The position numbers and the translations under genes were made by a program. Under the pieces are notes generated by a model. That model searched no databases. It was not told where the DNA came from and worked only from the letters and a program-made list of their open reading frames with translations. From Branchiostoma floridae (Eukaryota; Chordata; Leptocardii; Amphioxiformes; Branchiostomatidae): 62,000 nt of DNA. Shown in pieces: positions 30,413-42,594 of the stretch. The DNA lies in assembly GCF_000003815.2 (NCBI RefSeq), contig NC_049995.1, positions 18,995,252 through 19,057,251 of the forward strand. Reading direction: 5' to 3'. How positions within the stretch are numbered: the stretch's first letter is position 1; every line of letters starts with the position of its first letter.

Positions 30413-30720
30413 CTTCCCCGGCAAACTCCGCAGGAACGGTCGGGGGAACTCACTCTGTCGCCTGCCGAAATCTGGGCGCGATATGATCTATAAAACCGAA
30501 GTTATGCGTAAAAAAACAACATGTTTTCGTGAAATACGCATCGCAGTTCCTTCCTCCATAATACCTCAGGTCACGTGACATCCGACACGGCGCCCCAGGG
30601 CGCATGCGCGCGCGCCGCGAGTCGTAAACAATGACGTCACACGAGCCGACTCCCTCCGTGACGTTTCACCAGATCCAAGCAGACGTTTGTCGCCGCTTTT
30701 TGCAGTTTTCTATTTTTGGA
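30413..30720 (-). promoter_or_regulatory. Putative IRS promoter and 5'UTR exon
   Basis: No TATA box is visible. In promoter-like order upstream of the start codon are an E-box TCACGTGA (30571-30578), an NRF1-type palindrome GCGCATGCGC (30600-30609) inside a CpG-dense stretch, and a full CRE TGACGTCA (30632-30639). A strong donor GGGGAAG/GTGAGT on the minus strand (exon end at 30413) suggests a noncoding first exon between about 30413 and about 30600. The transcription start cannot be fixed from sequence alone, and the sites could also serve a divergent transcript. Confidence 0.5.
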
Positions 30721-30883
30721 GCAGATTTCTTTACATCTCAGCGTTCCGTTTTCCGTTTTCTGTGTGTAGTGACTTTTATATGTTGAAAAGCTTACGTATG
30801 CAACGTTGGCATTCGACTATGTTATAAAGGGAAAACTTTGTAACTTCATCTACAATTGTTTGTTTATGTGGATCTTCAACTAT

Positions 30884-30962
30884 TCATGAGATGTTCAATT
30901 CGACCTGCAGGACGCTTTTCATTGAGGTCATGAGGGAGGTAAGGGTCAGATAAATATAACCT
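30884..30962 (+). repeat. Dispersed repeat, inverted mate of 26848
   Basis: 'cttttcattgaggtcatgag' and 'gtaagggtcagataaatata' match the minus strand of 26848-26945. Confidence 0.65.
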
Positions 30963-31592
30963 CCTTGATTACATCGAGTTCTAATATTAGTAATAAATCT
31001 ATCAACACATATCATATTAACTCAATTACATGTACATATTGCAAGAACGCGTATTTGTTCGAATCTTTTCGTTTTGGTCATTAATTTTGTATGAATTAAA
31101 TTAAGTATAGATATAGATGGAGCATACCTTTTCTACTATATTCTTAATCTATTTTAAGCCTAAGTAATAGTACAATAATAATACAATATACTTATTATGG
31201 ACAGTGCAATGTCAGATAAAGGCAAAGTCTAACAAATCTGATAATTCAGCCTCCTTCAAAGATATCTCGTGGGGCTGGCTTGTATTGGGGGGGGGGGGGG
31301 TGCGCTGGTTCGCGATTTTCAACGCTGAGGTTTTCTAACTCGGGAAAAGTCGTTTGCCGTGGAGGGAGTTTCGTCCCTGCAATTTTCAAAGTTTCCGCTA
31401 AGAGGCGCTTAAGACCGTAAACCCATGGAAGTTTCTACCTTTCTGGGTGATAAAAACTATCAACTAACCGCTAAAGCTACCGTTCAGTCTATATCAATGG
31501 TGATAAAATTTTTGATCTAACATCTGAATGATAACGAACGGAGTAAGGTTGAATTAAAACTAGTTGATGTAAGAACAAACAGAAAGCATTGT
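30963..31592. other. No gene; (G)13 at about 31288
   Basis: AT-rich and upstream of IRS. Only a poly-G run stands out. Confidence 0.45.
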
Positions 31593-31916
31593 CAGGGTTG
31601 AACAAGTTTTCTAAAATCCACTTGTCCTATCGGGCAAGCACATAAAAAATGTACTTGCCCGAACCAATTTTTCACTTGCCCAAACTTCAAATGTCACTGT
31701 TACTAGTATATGCATTTTCACTTCCAGCAATGGAATTCACTGTAGACAATTGCTTGATGTCATGACTGTAAAAAGTAACAAGTATATCAAAATTGCACTA
31801 AAATCAATGGAAAAATCTTACTTGTCCGATCGGACAAGTGGGGTAGGACATGCACTTGCCCCAAACAGCACTTTCACTTGCCTGGACAATAGGGCTAGTG
31901 GACTTGTTTATCCCTG
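31593..31916. mobile_element. CAGGG-type MITE, 5-bp TSD ATTGT
   Basis: Ends CAGGGTTGAACAAGT and ACTTGTTTATCCCTG, flanked by ATTGT (31588-31592 and 31917-31921). It is 324 bp. The interior repeats 'cacttgcc' and 'cttgtccgatcggacaag'-type palindromes. Confidence 0.9.
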
Positions 31917-31921
31917 ATTGT

Positions 31922-33600
31922 TCTTCTTGACGGACCTGTGTTTGCAAAATGTCGTCTGTGATGTGATTTTGGAAATGTCAGTGTCCAGATGCATTTTATT
32001 TTTACATTCAGGGTGTTAACTGTTTGGGTCATTGCGAACAAATACGAATCAGCAACACAACTATAACTGTTCTTAGCATCTGAGTCCTGATCTTCCTTTG
32101 TCTCTGCCCGGGCGAACTTCGAATTCACCAAGGACGATCAGCTGCAATAAGTACAGTCGTCGCTAGGCGTCGTGGTTGGAGCACGCCTCATGACGAACCT
32201 ATTCCTAGTACTGTTCAGTTGACTGAGGGTATTCCACAAGAAAACAAACCAATTAACAAACATCGTTACGTTGCATCACTATTTATTGTTCATACAGCGC
32301 AGAAGCACCCATTGGCAGCTTTGCTCTTGGCGTATTGCGAAGGTAGAAATACAAACATTTTGGTGTTAATAATAACTTAATTACGTAACTCCCCATGCGT
32401 CATCATCAATGTTGTTAACATTCGTCAACATAAATATTCATTAAGGTTTCATAATTAATCATCGTTGCGTTCAATTATCGTGACGTCATCGATGCGTTCG
32501 ACGGTCGTTACGTCGTCGTCAATGCGTTCGACGGTCGTGACGTCTTCATCGATGTGTTCTGCTGTGATGACGTCACCCATCAGTGTGTTCAGCTGTGTCC
32601 TTCCGGGCGGACGACCGGTCAGGTGTCACGTGACTTCCGGCGGCTCGTCACCAGTCAGCTGGTCTCAGGTCTGGATTCGGAGGTCTGGAAACTGACATAT
32701 AACGTTAGATCACTATAAAAGAGAGCCGGTAGCATGATGGTATGTGGAGTGCTACCTCAAACATTCAGCTGCGCCCTTTCCGTGTGCGACCCCCCCCCCC
32801 CCTCTACACAAACACCACCCCGTGTGAATGCCCCCTACAAACACACTTGTACCCCCTCCACACACACGCGGACGGCCCGTTGTTCAGGTGAGAGTACAGG
32901 TGAGGAACTATGGCAGTTCAAACGCTCCAAGCCGCCATTGTTCTGAAGTACTCAGGTTCGCGCTGCAGCGGAATCCGGGCGATACGCCGTATCTTCCGTC
33001 TGTGTATTTACGGGCAAATATCTACCGTTATGATGTTTTAATCGCGCGGGGGTCACCTAGCCCTGCCCCCGCCGGCCTTCCCCGCGCGCCCCGCTGGAGC
33101 CGCCCCGAAGGTTCCCAGCGCTGAGGGGGCATTTTTTCAACTATTAATGTAATTTCTGCTCGTTATACTTTGCCCTGGCACACAGAGATGTGTGCATTGT
33201 AACGTGTTGTGGTGCGTTTCGCAGTACGGTAGGAATGCGGCCCGTACTAAACACACACTCACGATGTGTACACTTTATGTAACTGTTAAAATTCAACCCG
33301 ATAAAAGCGGTTCTGCCGATAGCGCTGTTGAAACGGCGCGGCTGATAAGAACGAGTTAAGTGATATTAATCGTCACCGAGCCAGAAAACAGCTCCATTTG
33401 ATGGGGGCACGAACAAACGGAAAAACTTCGGACACAAGTCTTCTTACCTGGTCAATGAGATCTTACCTGTGCAACACACCTGTATAGCTCACCTGTAGAA
33501 ACTCACCTGGCTTATCGCTGTTTATAAAGTCGGACCGCTTGGAGCGGTGTTTCTTCCAGTATTTGCCCTGATAATGTGGGCTTGAGTACCGCTAGTTGAG
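31922..33600. other. No gene; 27-bp repeat at 32463-32600
   Basis: Four imperfect units of 'gatgcgttcgacggtcgt' with 'gacgtc'. Otherwise no recognisable frame. Confidence 0.5.
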
Positions 33601-34060
33601 ATAATAGTACAATAACACTATACAGATAGCGCACAATAGCGCACACAGTTATACTAGCCTATAGAGATAAACACTATAACACACAATAATGCACAAAATA
33701 GTGTTCAAAACAGCTATAGATAAACGCTATAACACAGATAGCGCACAATAGCGCACACAGTTATACTAGCCTATAGAGATAAACACTATAACACACAATA
33801 ATGCACAAAATAGTGTTCAAAAAACAACACTATAACACAGATAGCGCACCACACACAGTTAACATAAACACACCATAATGCACAAAGTAGTGTACAGTAC
33901 GCTATAGAGATAAAAACTAACACACAATAGGGTACAGTACCTATAACAGCAAATCTCACAATAATGTACAAAATAGTATAAACACCAATGTTACAACACA
34001 CAATAATGCAAAATATCCTAGAGATAAGACCATAGCACACATTAAAGTTTTAAATATGAC
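33601..34060. repeat. ~110-bp imperfect tandem repeat
   Basis: 'cacacagttatactagccta' and 'acacacaataatgcacaaaa' recur two to four times with growing divergence. Confidence 0.8.
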
Positions 34061-34254
34061 AGAGTATAAGCTGATAGCCGTACAGAACAATAGTGTTGGA
34101 CCCAGTACGCAACAGAGGTAAACATGATAATATTTGAAACCATTACTCCAGAGGGAGATACGATTGTTTGTTCACATTGATATAAAACTTCCAATACTGG
34201 CTCGCAGTCCGGACTGCACAAAACTGTTTCAAAGCTACGTTTATGATGGTATGG

Positions 34255-34360
34255 TGGTTAGTTAGTGAGGCTGAAGAGAGTGACAGATGTCACTCGAAAC
34301 GTCCGGAAGTAAATCTCCGTTTTTATTACCCAGTTGTAGAGATTGAATTGTATTCTAATG
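34255..34360 (+). ncRNA. Hammerhead-ribozyme-like motif in a dispersed repeat
   Basis: CTGAAGA (34271-34277), a perfect 7-bp hairpin GAGTGAC-AGAT-GTCACTC (34278-34295), GAAA (34296-34299), then CGTC. This is the order and spacing of the conserved hammerhead core with stem II. Stem I pairing is not evident locally. Such motifs occur in Penelope-like elements and related repeats. Confidence 0.45.
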
Positions 34361-36120
34361 AATTTTTCAAAGCTAAACGATGCTCTGACAGTGTGTTGTT
34401 GTTGTAGTTGCTAGTGACCGTGTGCAAGTCGAGACACTTTTATTGGCTGACATTGAAACGAAAACTCGGCCTGAGATGGAAACTGTCTCATACTAAATGT
34501 TCTTACATTTCCCATAGTAGCCTCCAGAGCGGACTTCAGCCTAACTAGCTCAGGTTTCTCCGGAGCCGATTATCTCCTGATTTTGTTATCAAACCAGCTC
34601 AGACATTTTTGGAAGCAGAGTTGAGGAATTTATCATATGTTACCATCTAACACAGAACAACAAGTGATAAAACATGTTTGCTGTCTGTTTTCATTTCCTA
34701 TATATCTTAGGCGAATCCAGTCAGAAACATTTCCTTCGCTTCAAGACATCTTAAGAAAAGTATCTTTATCTCAATCATTTCAGTTTAGTGCGACAACAGG
34801 GCGTCTAAAAAAGGACCTACATTCAACTTGTATCCTTCGAGCTTAGGACTAAAATTCTTGTAGCAAATACTCATTCATTCATCTGTTTATTAATCCGTCC
34901 ATTCATTCATTCTTCCGTTCATCCATCTATCCGTTCAGGTGCTCCGTGCCGTTGGACTCCTTCCCGTTACCATGGTAACGGCCCGACGTATTTGACGTCA
35001 GCTGCATTACTGTTGACCAATTAGTAGTTATGTACGTAGCGGGGCGCACATTCGGTAGCGGCTATACTCAGTAGCGTTCCTTCATACCGGTGCACAAGAA
35101 CACCGGAGATGTTAGCCAGGGTGCAAATCTACCAGTTGTTCCTGTCTTGTACGACTAGATACCCGTATTCATGCCTGTAGGATGCAGGAATCTTAATTGT
35201 TTTCAATTTTGCATTTTCCTCTTTGCACCTTTTGGTAGCCTTCCGATACCGTCATAACGGGGTTACTTTGTTGTGTTCTGTAAATTTTTTATTTCAATGT
35301 TTATTTGTTATAAGAAATAACATGCCACGTCTAAAAACACAGACTTCACTGATTATCAGCACTTCAAGATTCAGTAACAACCCCGTACCGCCAACGTTAA
35401 TGTACTAAGGGATTAAACTGACGCCATTGGCAAATATTTGGTTTACGTCATAATTATGCTTTATTGATGTTTATATTTGTGAAAAACCGAATAGCTACAA
35501 ACTTTACCAACAAAACTAGTCTACATTCTTAATCCTGGTGTGTCAAACCTCTTCATGACGTTCTGTTTGATTTGTGATTAAGTCTCTTAATTCAGAGATT
35601 AGTCCACGTACAACAAAACATCAATCATTTTAGCCACTGGCTGCAATTTCAATAAACCAGATGAGAATGATTTCACATAAAACGTGTCTGCAACGCTGCT
35701 GTTAACTTTTAAGTTTGTGTGTGTGTGTGTGTGTGTATTCAGAAGAAATAGGCAACGTTTGCCCGCTATGTGCGGCAATGCAGTGTTTCTGTGGAAGCAT
35801 CATACCACCCTTCAGTCTACAGTGTTTACCTGCCGTGATAACCACACGGTGGATTAAATCGACAGTTGTCTTTGTCATTTTGTCGTTTGTACTCCGTGGA
35901 GAGCCCCTTGTTCAGTAGCTTCTCCCGGGCCGGTAGTCAGGCATTTACAGAATAGCGGTAACAGCCAGATAACTCTGGTAATGTTTGCCAAAAAGCAAAC
36001 CTGGCATTTATAATTACCGCTACTGCTAAATCCCATGTTTTGGGCAGTGATAGATATGCTTGTTCAGAAGTGAGTGAGTTCATTCAACTTGTCGTTTTTA
36101 CTTGCATATATACTATAGCC
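34361..36120. other. No gene; (GT)n at 35715-35738
   Basis: Short attc/atcc tracts at 34866-34935 and a (gt)n run. No supported coding frame. Confidence 0.45.
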
Positions 36121-36400
36121 AATATACTATTACTATATATAGCCCCTTATAACGTTTCCCGTGCCGGCAGTCGGGCGGAGCCGTGCCGGTAGGGGGGAGG
36201 CTTGTAAAGTCACTTGTACTGAGTGAGTATAGCTTCCCGTACCGTTAGTAAGTTCAGTGATGTTGTCGTTGTTACTTGCATATATACTATTGTATAGCCC
36301 CTTGTTGAGTTTCCGTGCCGGTAGTCGGGCGGAGTTACTGTGGAGCCGTCGGCAAATATCGGCAATCTGCGGATAAAGCGGGCTGCTTGACCCGAGGTCA
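36060..36400. repeat. ~130-bp imperfect duplication
   Basis: 'tacttgcatatatactat', 'agcccctt' and 'gtgccggtagtcgggcggag' occur in two ordered copies (about 36100-36180 and 36270-36345). Confidence 0.7.
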
Positions 36401-36539
36401 CGGCCGCGCCTGATAACACGGATAATGTACATAAGCTGCCGCCTGACGTGTACGTGCCGGTGTGACGTTGGTGTGGTCTGTCTGACGCTATAGCGACCGC
36501 CAGCGGCCAGGAAAACACGTCTGTAAATGTTAGCTGTAC

Positions 36540-37035
36540 CGACAAGTCAAGTCAAAGTTTAATGCACGGCGATTGTAACAGGCACAATGTAGCGGGCAAA
36601 GACTACTAGTTACATTAATCTATTACGGTTTACGCGTAGGTGAGGAATTATATGTCTACTACAGGGCTATACATAGTCAACAATCAAAGTTAATTGTAAA
36701 CCATTGTATCAGCTACAATGTATGGCAGATAACATGTTATCAACAACTACAAACTATCAATAGTGGACTAATCTGACATCATTACTCAATACATGATATA
36801 TATAGACAGGTATAGAGCCAAGACATAGTTAAAGCACGTTGAATATTTCTCTATTTGTTTCGGGTAATGTTGTTTTCTTACACTCTTAAGTTTTTCTTTT
36901 TAGGTTTTTGCATGGAGGTCTAACTGTACTGGCGTTCGTCGACAGAGATGTGTCGGAACTTGACAAAAGTACAAAAACATCGCCCGAATATGACAGTGTT
37001 TAACAAGTCTTTCCGTAGAGACTTCAACGTGCCCG
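36540..37035 (-). mobile_element. Possible LINE 3' end
   Basis: Minus strand ends 'attaaactttgacttgactt', a short TTGACT-type tail typical of RTE/L2-like 3' ends. No reverse transcriptase is present. The length inward is not definable. Confidence 0.3.
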
Positions 37036-37440
37036 TGTAAGGGCCTGTGCGAGGCTATTGTTACCTCAACATTGCTGTGTTTACCATGGCTTCCTGTGGC
37101 AGCTTTGACGCGCCCTTGGAACAGCTTGTCCGAGGCTATTGCGGCCTTCTGTATGCTGAAACGTGTAACAAAGCCCATGCGTTAGCTGGACACATTTCTG
37201 TTGTTTTCCCATCTTCTTGTTGTTGAGGGCCTGTGCGAGGCTATTACGGCATGTGTAACAAAGCCCGTGCGTCAGGTCTGCACATTTCTGCGGTTTTCCC
37301 ATCTTCTTGTTGTGGAGGGCCTGTGCGAGGCTATTACGGCATGTGTAACAAAGCCCGTGCGTTAGCTGGTTACATTTCTGCGGTTTCCCCGGTTTCCTGT
37401 CAAACCCGGCCTCACAAAACTTCACCTTTCAGCTGCCCAG
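37036..37440. repeat. ~90-bp tandem repeat, about 4 copies
   Basis: 'ggcctgtgcgaggctattac', 'ggcatgtgtaacaaagcccg' and 'cccatcttcttgttg' recur, with the last two copies nearly identical. Confidence 0.85.
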
Positions 37441-38700
37441 TGGCGGCCACATGAGACCCGCCGGGAGTTATAACTATATAGGAACTGATAAACTAGACTC
37501 TTCTTGGGCAGTTTGCAAATTAAAGAACCAAACAACACAAAATCACACGCTTCAATTCCTTATTATCAGTTAAGCGGCGTTTTCTTGTGTGAAGTTTTTC
37601 GTGGAAAAGTTTCGATAGATAATTTGCGTGTTTTGTCACATTCATGAAAACTTCTGGACAAATATTTGAGCACCAATTAACGCGTTTCCTGTGGGCTGTC
37701 CTTTATAACGTAACGCGGAAAAGTTGTGATAAATGTTTAAGTAACAAATAACATGATTTCCGGTGCATTGTCTTGTGTATGTGGTACTATTTAAGTTAGT
37801 ATTAGTTGTGATGTTAGATTGTTTACATGGTTAGAATGGTTCAAGTATACGAATGATAAAGTGTAAATTACCTAATAAGTCAATAATTAGTTTGTTTGAT
37901 GTGTAAAAAGTATAAAAGTCAGCCTTTGGCTGCGATAGACTTTTCACAGCTGATTATGATGATAAAAATAAAGCCATCCATCCATTGGATACACGGCCGC
38001 CAGCCTTACATGACGTCATGACGTGGGGTATCAGGTGACACTTGTCCGACGTGAACTGTCGTGAGAAAAACTCATCACGGCCCTTATATGGGCATGAGGA
38101 GCAGATAGGATTGTGGGGCGGCAGATTAACGGCGATCTGTCCGACTCCATGTCCGAACTTTGGGGCCGGCCGGATATAAGGCACATTCCGGCGGGATTAC
38201 ATCACAACAACAGGAAGCGGTCCGAAACTCTGGACATTCTGTGTATCATATTGACTCATCAATGTTTAATAACTCAAAACAACGTTCATAGGTCATGCAA
38301 CTGGGCATTTTCTGAATACGTGGATGTAGAAGTTCTTTAACTCTCTTAATTCGCAAATACTGTAATCCTCGTGGCGTCATGCACAAATTTCGGGTCATGG
38401 TCCGAGACTCTGGACATTGAATACAGTATACGCTTTTGACGCATAAATTTTAATAACTTAAAAAACAACTTTCATATATCAGTAACGTATATTTTAAGAG
38501 TATTGCTTGTATGGATATAAACTCCTTCTCGTTTGCAACCTGAAGCACAAACTTGGAACATTCCTTCATCATCATGGTTTCGGAATTGTGTCACATTCGC
38601 CTCCAAACCTGCCATGTTCCGATGTGCTTTTTGTTGCCTGAGTTCAGACGGAGTCAAAATATCGCTTCCAGCCGGCCCCCCCGTCTTCAACTGTTACAGT
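37441..38700. other. No gene recognised
   Basis: AT-rich. Includes 'gataaaaataaagccatcca' near 37962, a possible repeat tail. Nothing else of note. Confidence 0.45.
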
Positions 38701-38704
38701 CTTC

Positions 38705-39470
38705 CTGGATCATCCAACCGGCTGTCTGCCGGGGTGTGACAGTTACATGGCGCAGGCCTCAACTAGAGGGTCTGTATGGGGGGATCCCGGCCGGGTGTCT
38801 GCCGGGGTGTGACAGTTACATGGCACAGGCCTCAACTAGAGGGTCTGTATGGGGGGGTCCCGGCCGGGTGTCTGCCGGGGTGTGACAGTTACATGGCACA
38901 GGCCTCAACTAGAGGGTCTGTATGGGGGATCCCGGCCGGGTGTCTGCCGGGGTGTGACAGTTACATGGCGCAGGCCCTCAACTAGAGGGTCTGTATGGGG
39001 GATCCCGGCCGGGTGTCTGCCGGGGTGTGACAGTTACATGGCGCAGGCCTCAACTAGAGGGTCTGTATGGGGGGATCCCGGCCGGGTTAGTGTGATGGGG
39101 GAATCTGATAGGTTACATGGCACAGGCCTCGTGCTGGAGGATCTGTATGGGGGATCCCGGCCGGGCTTGTGCAGGGTTAACATGATGGGGCATCCTGACA
39201 GCTTACATGTGCCATGCCTAGCTTATAGGGTCTGTATGGGGACTCTCTTACACGTTCCAGGCCTCGCGCTCGCTCCCAAAGGGTCTACATGGGGGATCCC
39301 AGCCGGCCGCAAGCCTGATGGAGGAAAACGACAGCTTACAAGCCCCAGGCCTCGCGCTCACTTTTAGAGGGTCCGCATGGGGGGACCCTGGCCGGTTGTG
39401 TGTCGGGTTAAGCATAATGGATCCACATGACAGCCTACATGTCCCAGGCCTCGCGTTCACCCCCTGCTTC
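38705..39470. repeat. ~73-bp minisatellite, about 10 copies
   Basis: Unit contains 'ccgggtgtctgccggggtgt', 'gacagttacatggc' and 'agagggtctgtatggggg'. The first five units are almost identical; later ones decay. Confidence 0.93.
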
Positions 39471-40935
39471 CGCCACACTTCGTGGGTTGGAGGGAAAATA
39501 GCAGAAATCGGCCAGATAAGCGGCCATTGAGTAACGATTTACAAGTAACGGTTCACACCATTCGAAGGACAAATTCCGCCTCTGATAGAACAGTCTGCGT
39601 TTTGGGCAATTTGTACAATTCGGGAGAGACTTTTGGCTCCTGTTCCCTCCCATCGGGGGAGGAAGATGATGACGTTGAGATTGACCAAGAATCGAGTTGT
39701 GCGTTTGGTAGATGGTTTGTAGAGGGGGGGGGGGGGTATATTCGTCGTATGACATTTTTTGACGGGATTGTACAAAGCAAGGTCTTTAGACCACTTCAAG
39801 GCAATGAACTAAGACGTTGGAAATAAACATACAAGGAGATAATGTTGAACATTTGTTTTGAAGGCCGATAGGTTGTAGACAAGAGGGAAACAGATGTCAT
39901 CGACAGCCTGAACATTTCCGTATACCCTGTCACATTGCTCTAAAGGTCATTTTCGGCAGTCCGGTGTTTTCTCGATCAGCGCGTGATTTTTAGTGATCGT
40001 CGGTGATTTCTAGGAGTCGCCCGATGCTCGCCGTGCTCTGAAACTTGTTCTTAACATCAGCGACTAGTCACCGGTGATCTTTTGAGGTCACAAATCGGAT
40101 GACATGCGCCCGTTGGTCGGACGAGTTTCGCCCGGCTCCCGTTTGCAGACTTTCTTTCCTGGCGAGTATTTTGACATTCTGACATATCCTGTAGTGCGTA
40201 GTAGTATGCGGGCTGAGTTTATCACACAGCTCCTTTCCCGTGATGATTACTGTTCTGTCCGTGCGATACGTTACATGGCTAAAAAGATTCCAACAACTAA
40301 GACATCAAAATTGATTGAATTATTGCCTTTTTGTGAGGATAGTTTTGTCTTACCTCGTCCGCGTGGAAGAGGCGGCGCCATGTCATGGGAGGCTCATTAT
40401 CATAAATGTATTCTTAGGCGATCGCTCGACCCTCGCTTATAATTGACAGAGACGGTTTTCATGCGAAAAATACGCGCGAACCTCTTAAAATCGGCCGACC
40501 TTCTAGTGATCGCGAAGTACGCCCGAAGATCTTCGACAATGTGACAGGGGTATTACGGTCCCTCGGCTGTCAGGTACAAGGAAGTTGCGGAAAAGAAAAC
40601 ATCACCTGTTGTATACCTGCATGCAGGTAATAAAGTACATGTATATGTTTGTCACCTATTCACTGACGAAGTAAATATAACTGAATGTATGAATAGATGT
40701 AGAAAAGGCAAAGTAGGCTTCACGGCTCTAGTCCGAGATGCTCAAAGGAGACAATCGAGACATGGGAAACTTGGCACGAATGTGTCGGGTACGTGTCGCA
40801 CCTGTTCCGCGAATGGTCGTGTTATGGTCGTGTCTTCGCCATGTCGCAGAGGTTCCTAGAGGTCCTATCGTTGCACCATAAGGAGACACCAGGCCTATCA
40901 TCTTGTCATTTACATAGTGTTGAGGCATGTTTCAG
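39471..40935. other. No gene supported
   Basis: An open frame of 112 codons (40104-40442, plus) has no recognisable domain. Poly-G at 39726. Gene content is not supported. Confidence 0.4.
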
Positions 40936-42330
40936 TTGAGATTTGGGGCCCGCCCGGCTACCTTTCATGTTCCAGGTGAGGTTTGGGGCCCGTCCGGGGC
41001 CCGCCCGGCTACCTTTCATGTCTCAGGTGAGGTTTGGGGCCCGCCCGGCCACCTTTCATGTCTCAGGTGAGGTTTGGGCCCGCCCGGCCACCTTTCATGT
41101 CTCAGGTGAGATTTGGGCCCGCCCGGCCACCTTTCATGTCTCAGGTGAGGTTTGGGCCCGCCCGGCCACCTTTCATGTCTCAGGTGAGGTTTGGGGCCCG
41201 CCCGGCTACCTTTGATGTCTCAGGTGAGGTTTGGGGCCCGCCCGGCCACCTTTCATGTCTCAGGTGAGGTTTGGGCCCGCCCGGCCACCTTTCATGTCTC
41301 AGGTGAGGTTTGGGGCCCGCCCGGCCACCTTTCATGTCTCAGGTGAGGTTTGGGCCCGCCCGCCACCTTTATGTCTCAGGTGAGGTTTGGGCCCGCCCGG
41401 CTAACTTTCATGTCTCAGGTGAGGTTTGGGCCCGCCCGTCACCTTTCATGTCTCAGGTGAGGTTTGGGGCCCGCCCGGCTAACTTTCATGTCTCAGGTGT
41501 GGTTTGGGCCCGCCCGGCTAACTTTCATGTCTCAGGTGAGGTTTGGGGCCCGCCCGGCCACCTTTCATGTCTCAGGTGAGGTTTGGGCCCGCCCGTCACC
41601 TTTCATGTCTCAGGTGAGGTTTGGGGCCCGCCCGGCCACCTTTCATGTGTCAGGTGTGGTTTGGGCCCGCCCGGCCACCTTTCATGTCTCAGGTGAGGTT
41701 TGGGGCCCGCCCGGCCACCTTTCATGTCTCAGGTGAGGTTTGGGTCCGCCCGGCCACCTTTCATGTCTCAGGTGAGGTTTGGGCCCGCCCGGCCACCTTT
41801 CATGTCTCAGGTGAGGTTTGGGCCCGCCCGGCCACCTTTCATGTTCCATGTGAGGTTTGGAGCCCGCTCGGGGCCCGTCCGGCCACCTTTCATGTCTCAG
41901 GTGAGGTTTGGGGCCCGCCCGGGGCCCGTCCGGCCACCTTTCATGTCTCAGGTGAGGTTTGGGCCCGTCCGGCCACCTTTCATGTCTCAGGTGAGGTTTG
42001 GGGCCCGCTCGGGGCCCGTCCGGCCACCTTTCATGTCTCAGGTGAGGTTTGGGCCCGTCCGGCCACCTTTCATGTCTCAGGTGAGGTTTGGGGCCCGCTC
42101 GGGGCCCGTCCGGCCACCTTTCATGTCTCAGGTGAGGTTTGGGCCCGTCCGGCCACCTTTCATGTTTCAGGTGAAGTTTGGGCCCGCCCGGGGCCCGCCC
42201 GGCCACCTTTCATGTCTCAGGTGAGGTTTGGGCCCGTCCGGCCACCTTTCATGTTTCAGGTGAGGTTTGGGCCCGCCCGGGGCCCGCCCGGCCACCTTTC
42301 ATGTCTCAGGTGAGGTTTGGGCCCGCCCGG
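40936..42330. repeat. 39-bp minisatellite with CAGGTGAG, about 34 copies
   Basis: Unit 'ccggccacctttcatgtctc' plus 'aggtgaggtttgggcccgc', sometimes extended by 'ggggcccgtccgg'. Each unit holds CTCAGGTGAGG, which is both a consensus 5' splice site and a ZEB/Snail-type E-box. Confidence 0.97.
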
Positions 42331-42594
42331 CTTTCCCGGTATGCAGAGGTCTTGTAGCAAGTTGCTATCACGGAGTGGGCCGATAAAAACGTTCTGAGTG
42401 GCAAATTGAACATTAAAGCTCAGCACGGCGATAAACAGGCTTCTGCAGGGGCGGTGGGTGAAACATCGGGCGGCGGGAATGCGCGATGAATGGGGATGTT
42501 TTGGAGCGGCGCGCGACGCGGGAAGAGCGTTTGTTGTTTCATGTCATCGCCAGGCGCAATAAGCCGGTTTATGGAGGAGTTTGGGCGATACGGC

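Noticed and set aside
40104-40442. 112-codon frame as a small gene
   Set aside because: No recognisable domain, no splice or promoter context; could be chance.
40943-42313. Repeated RPPFMSQVRFG-type protein on plus strand and HLRHERWPDG type on minus strand
   Set aside because: Translation of the 39-bp minisatellite; no start context or unique coding sequence.
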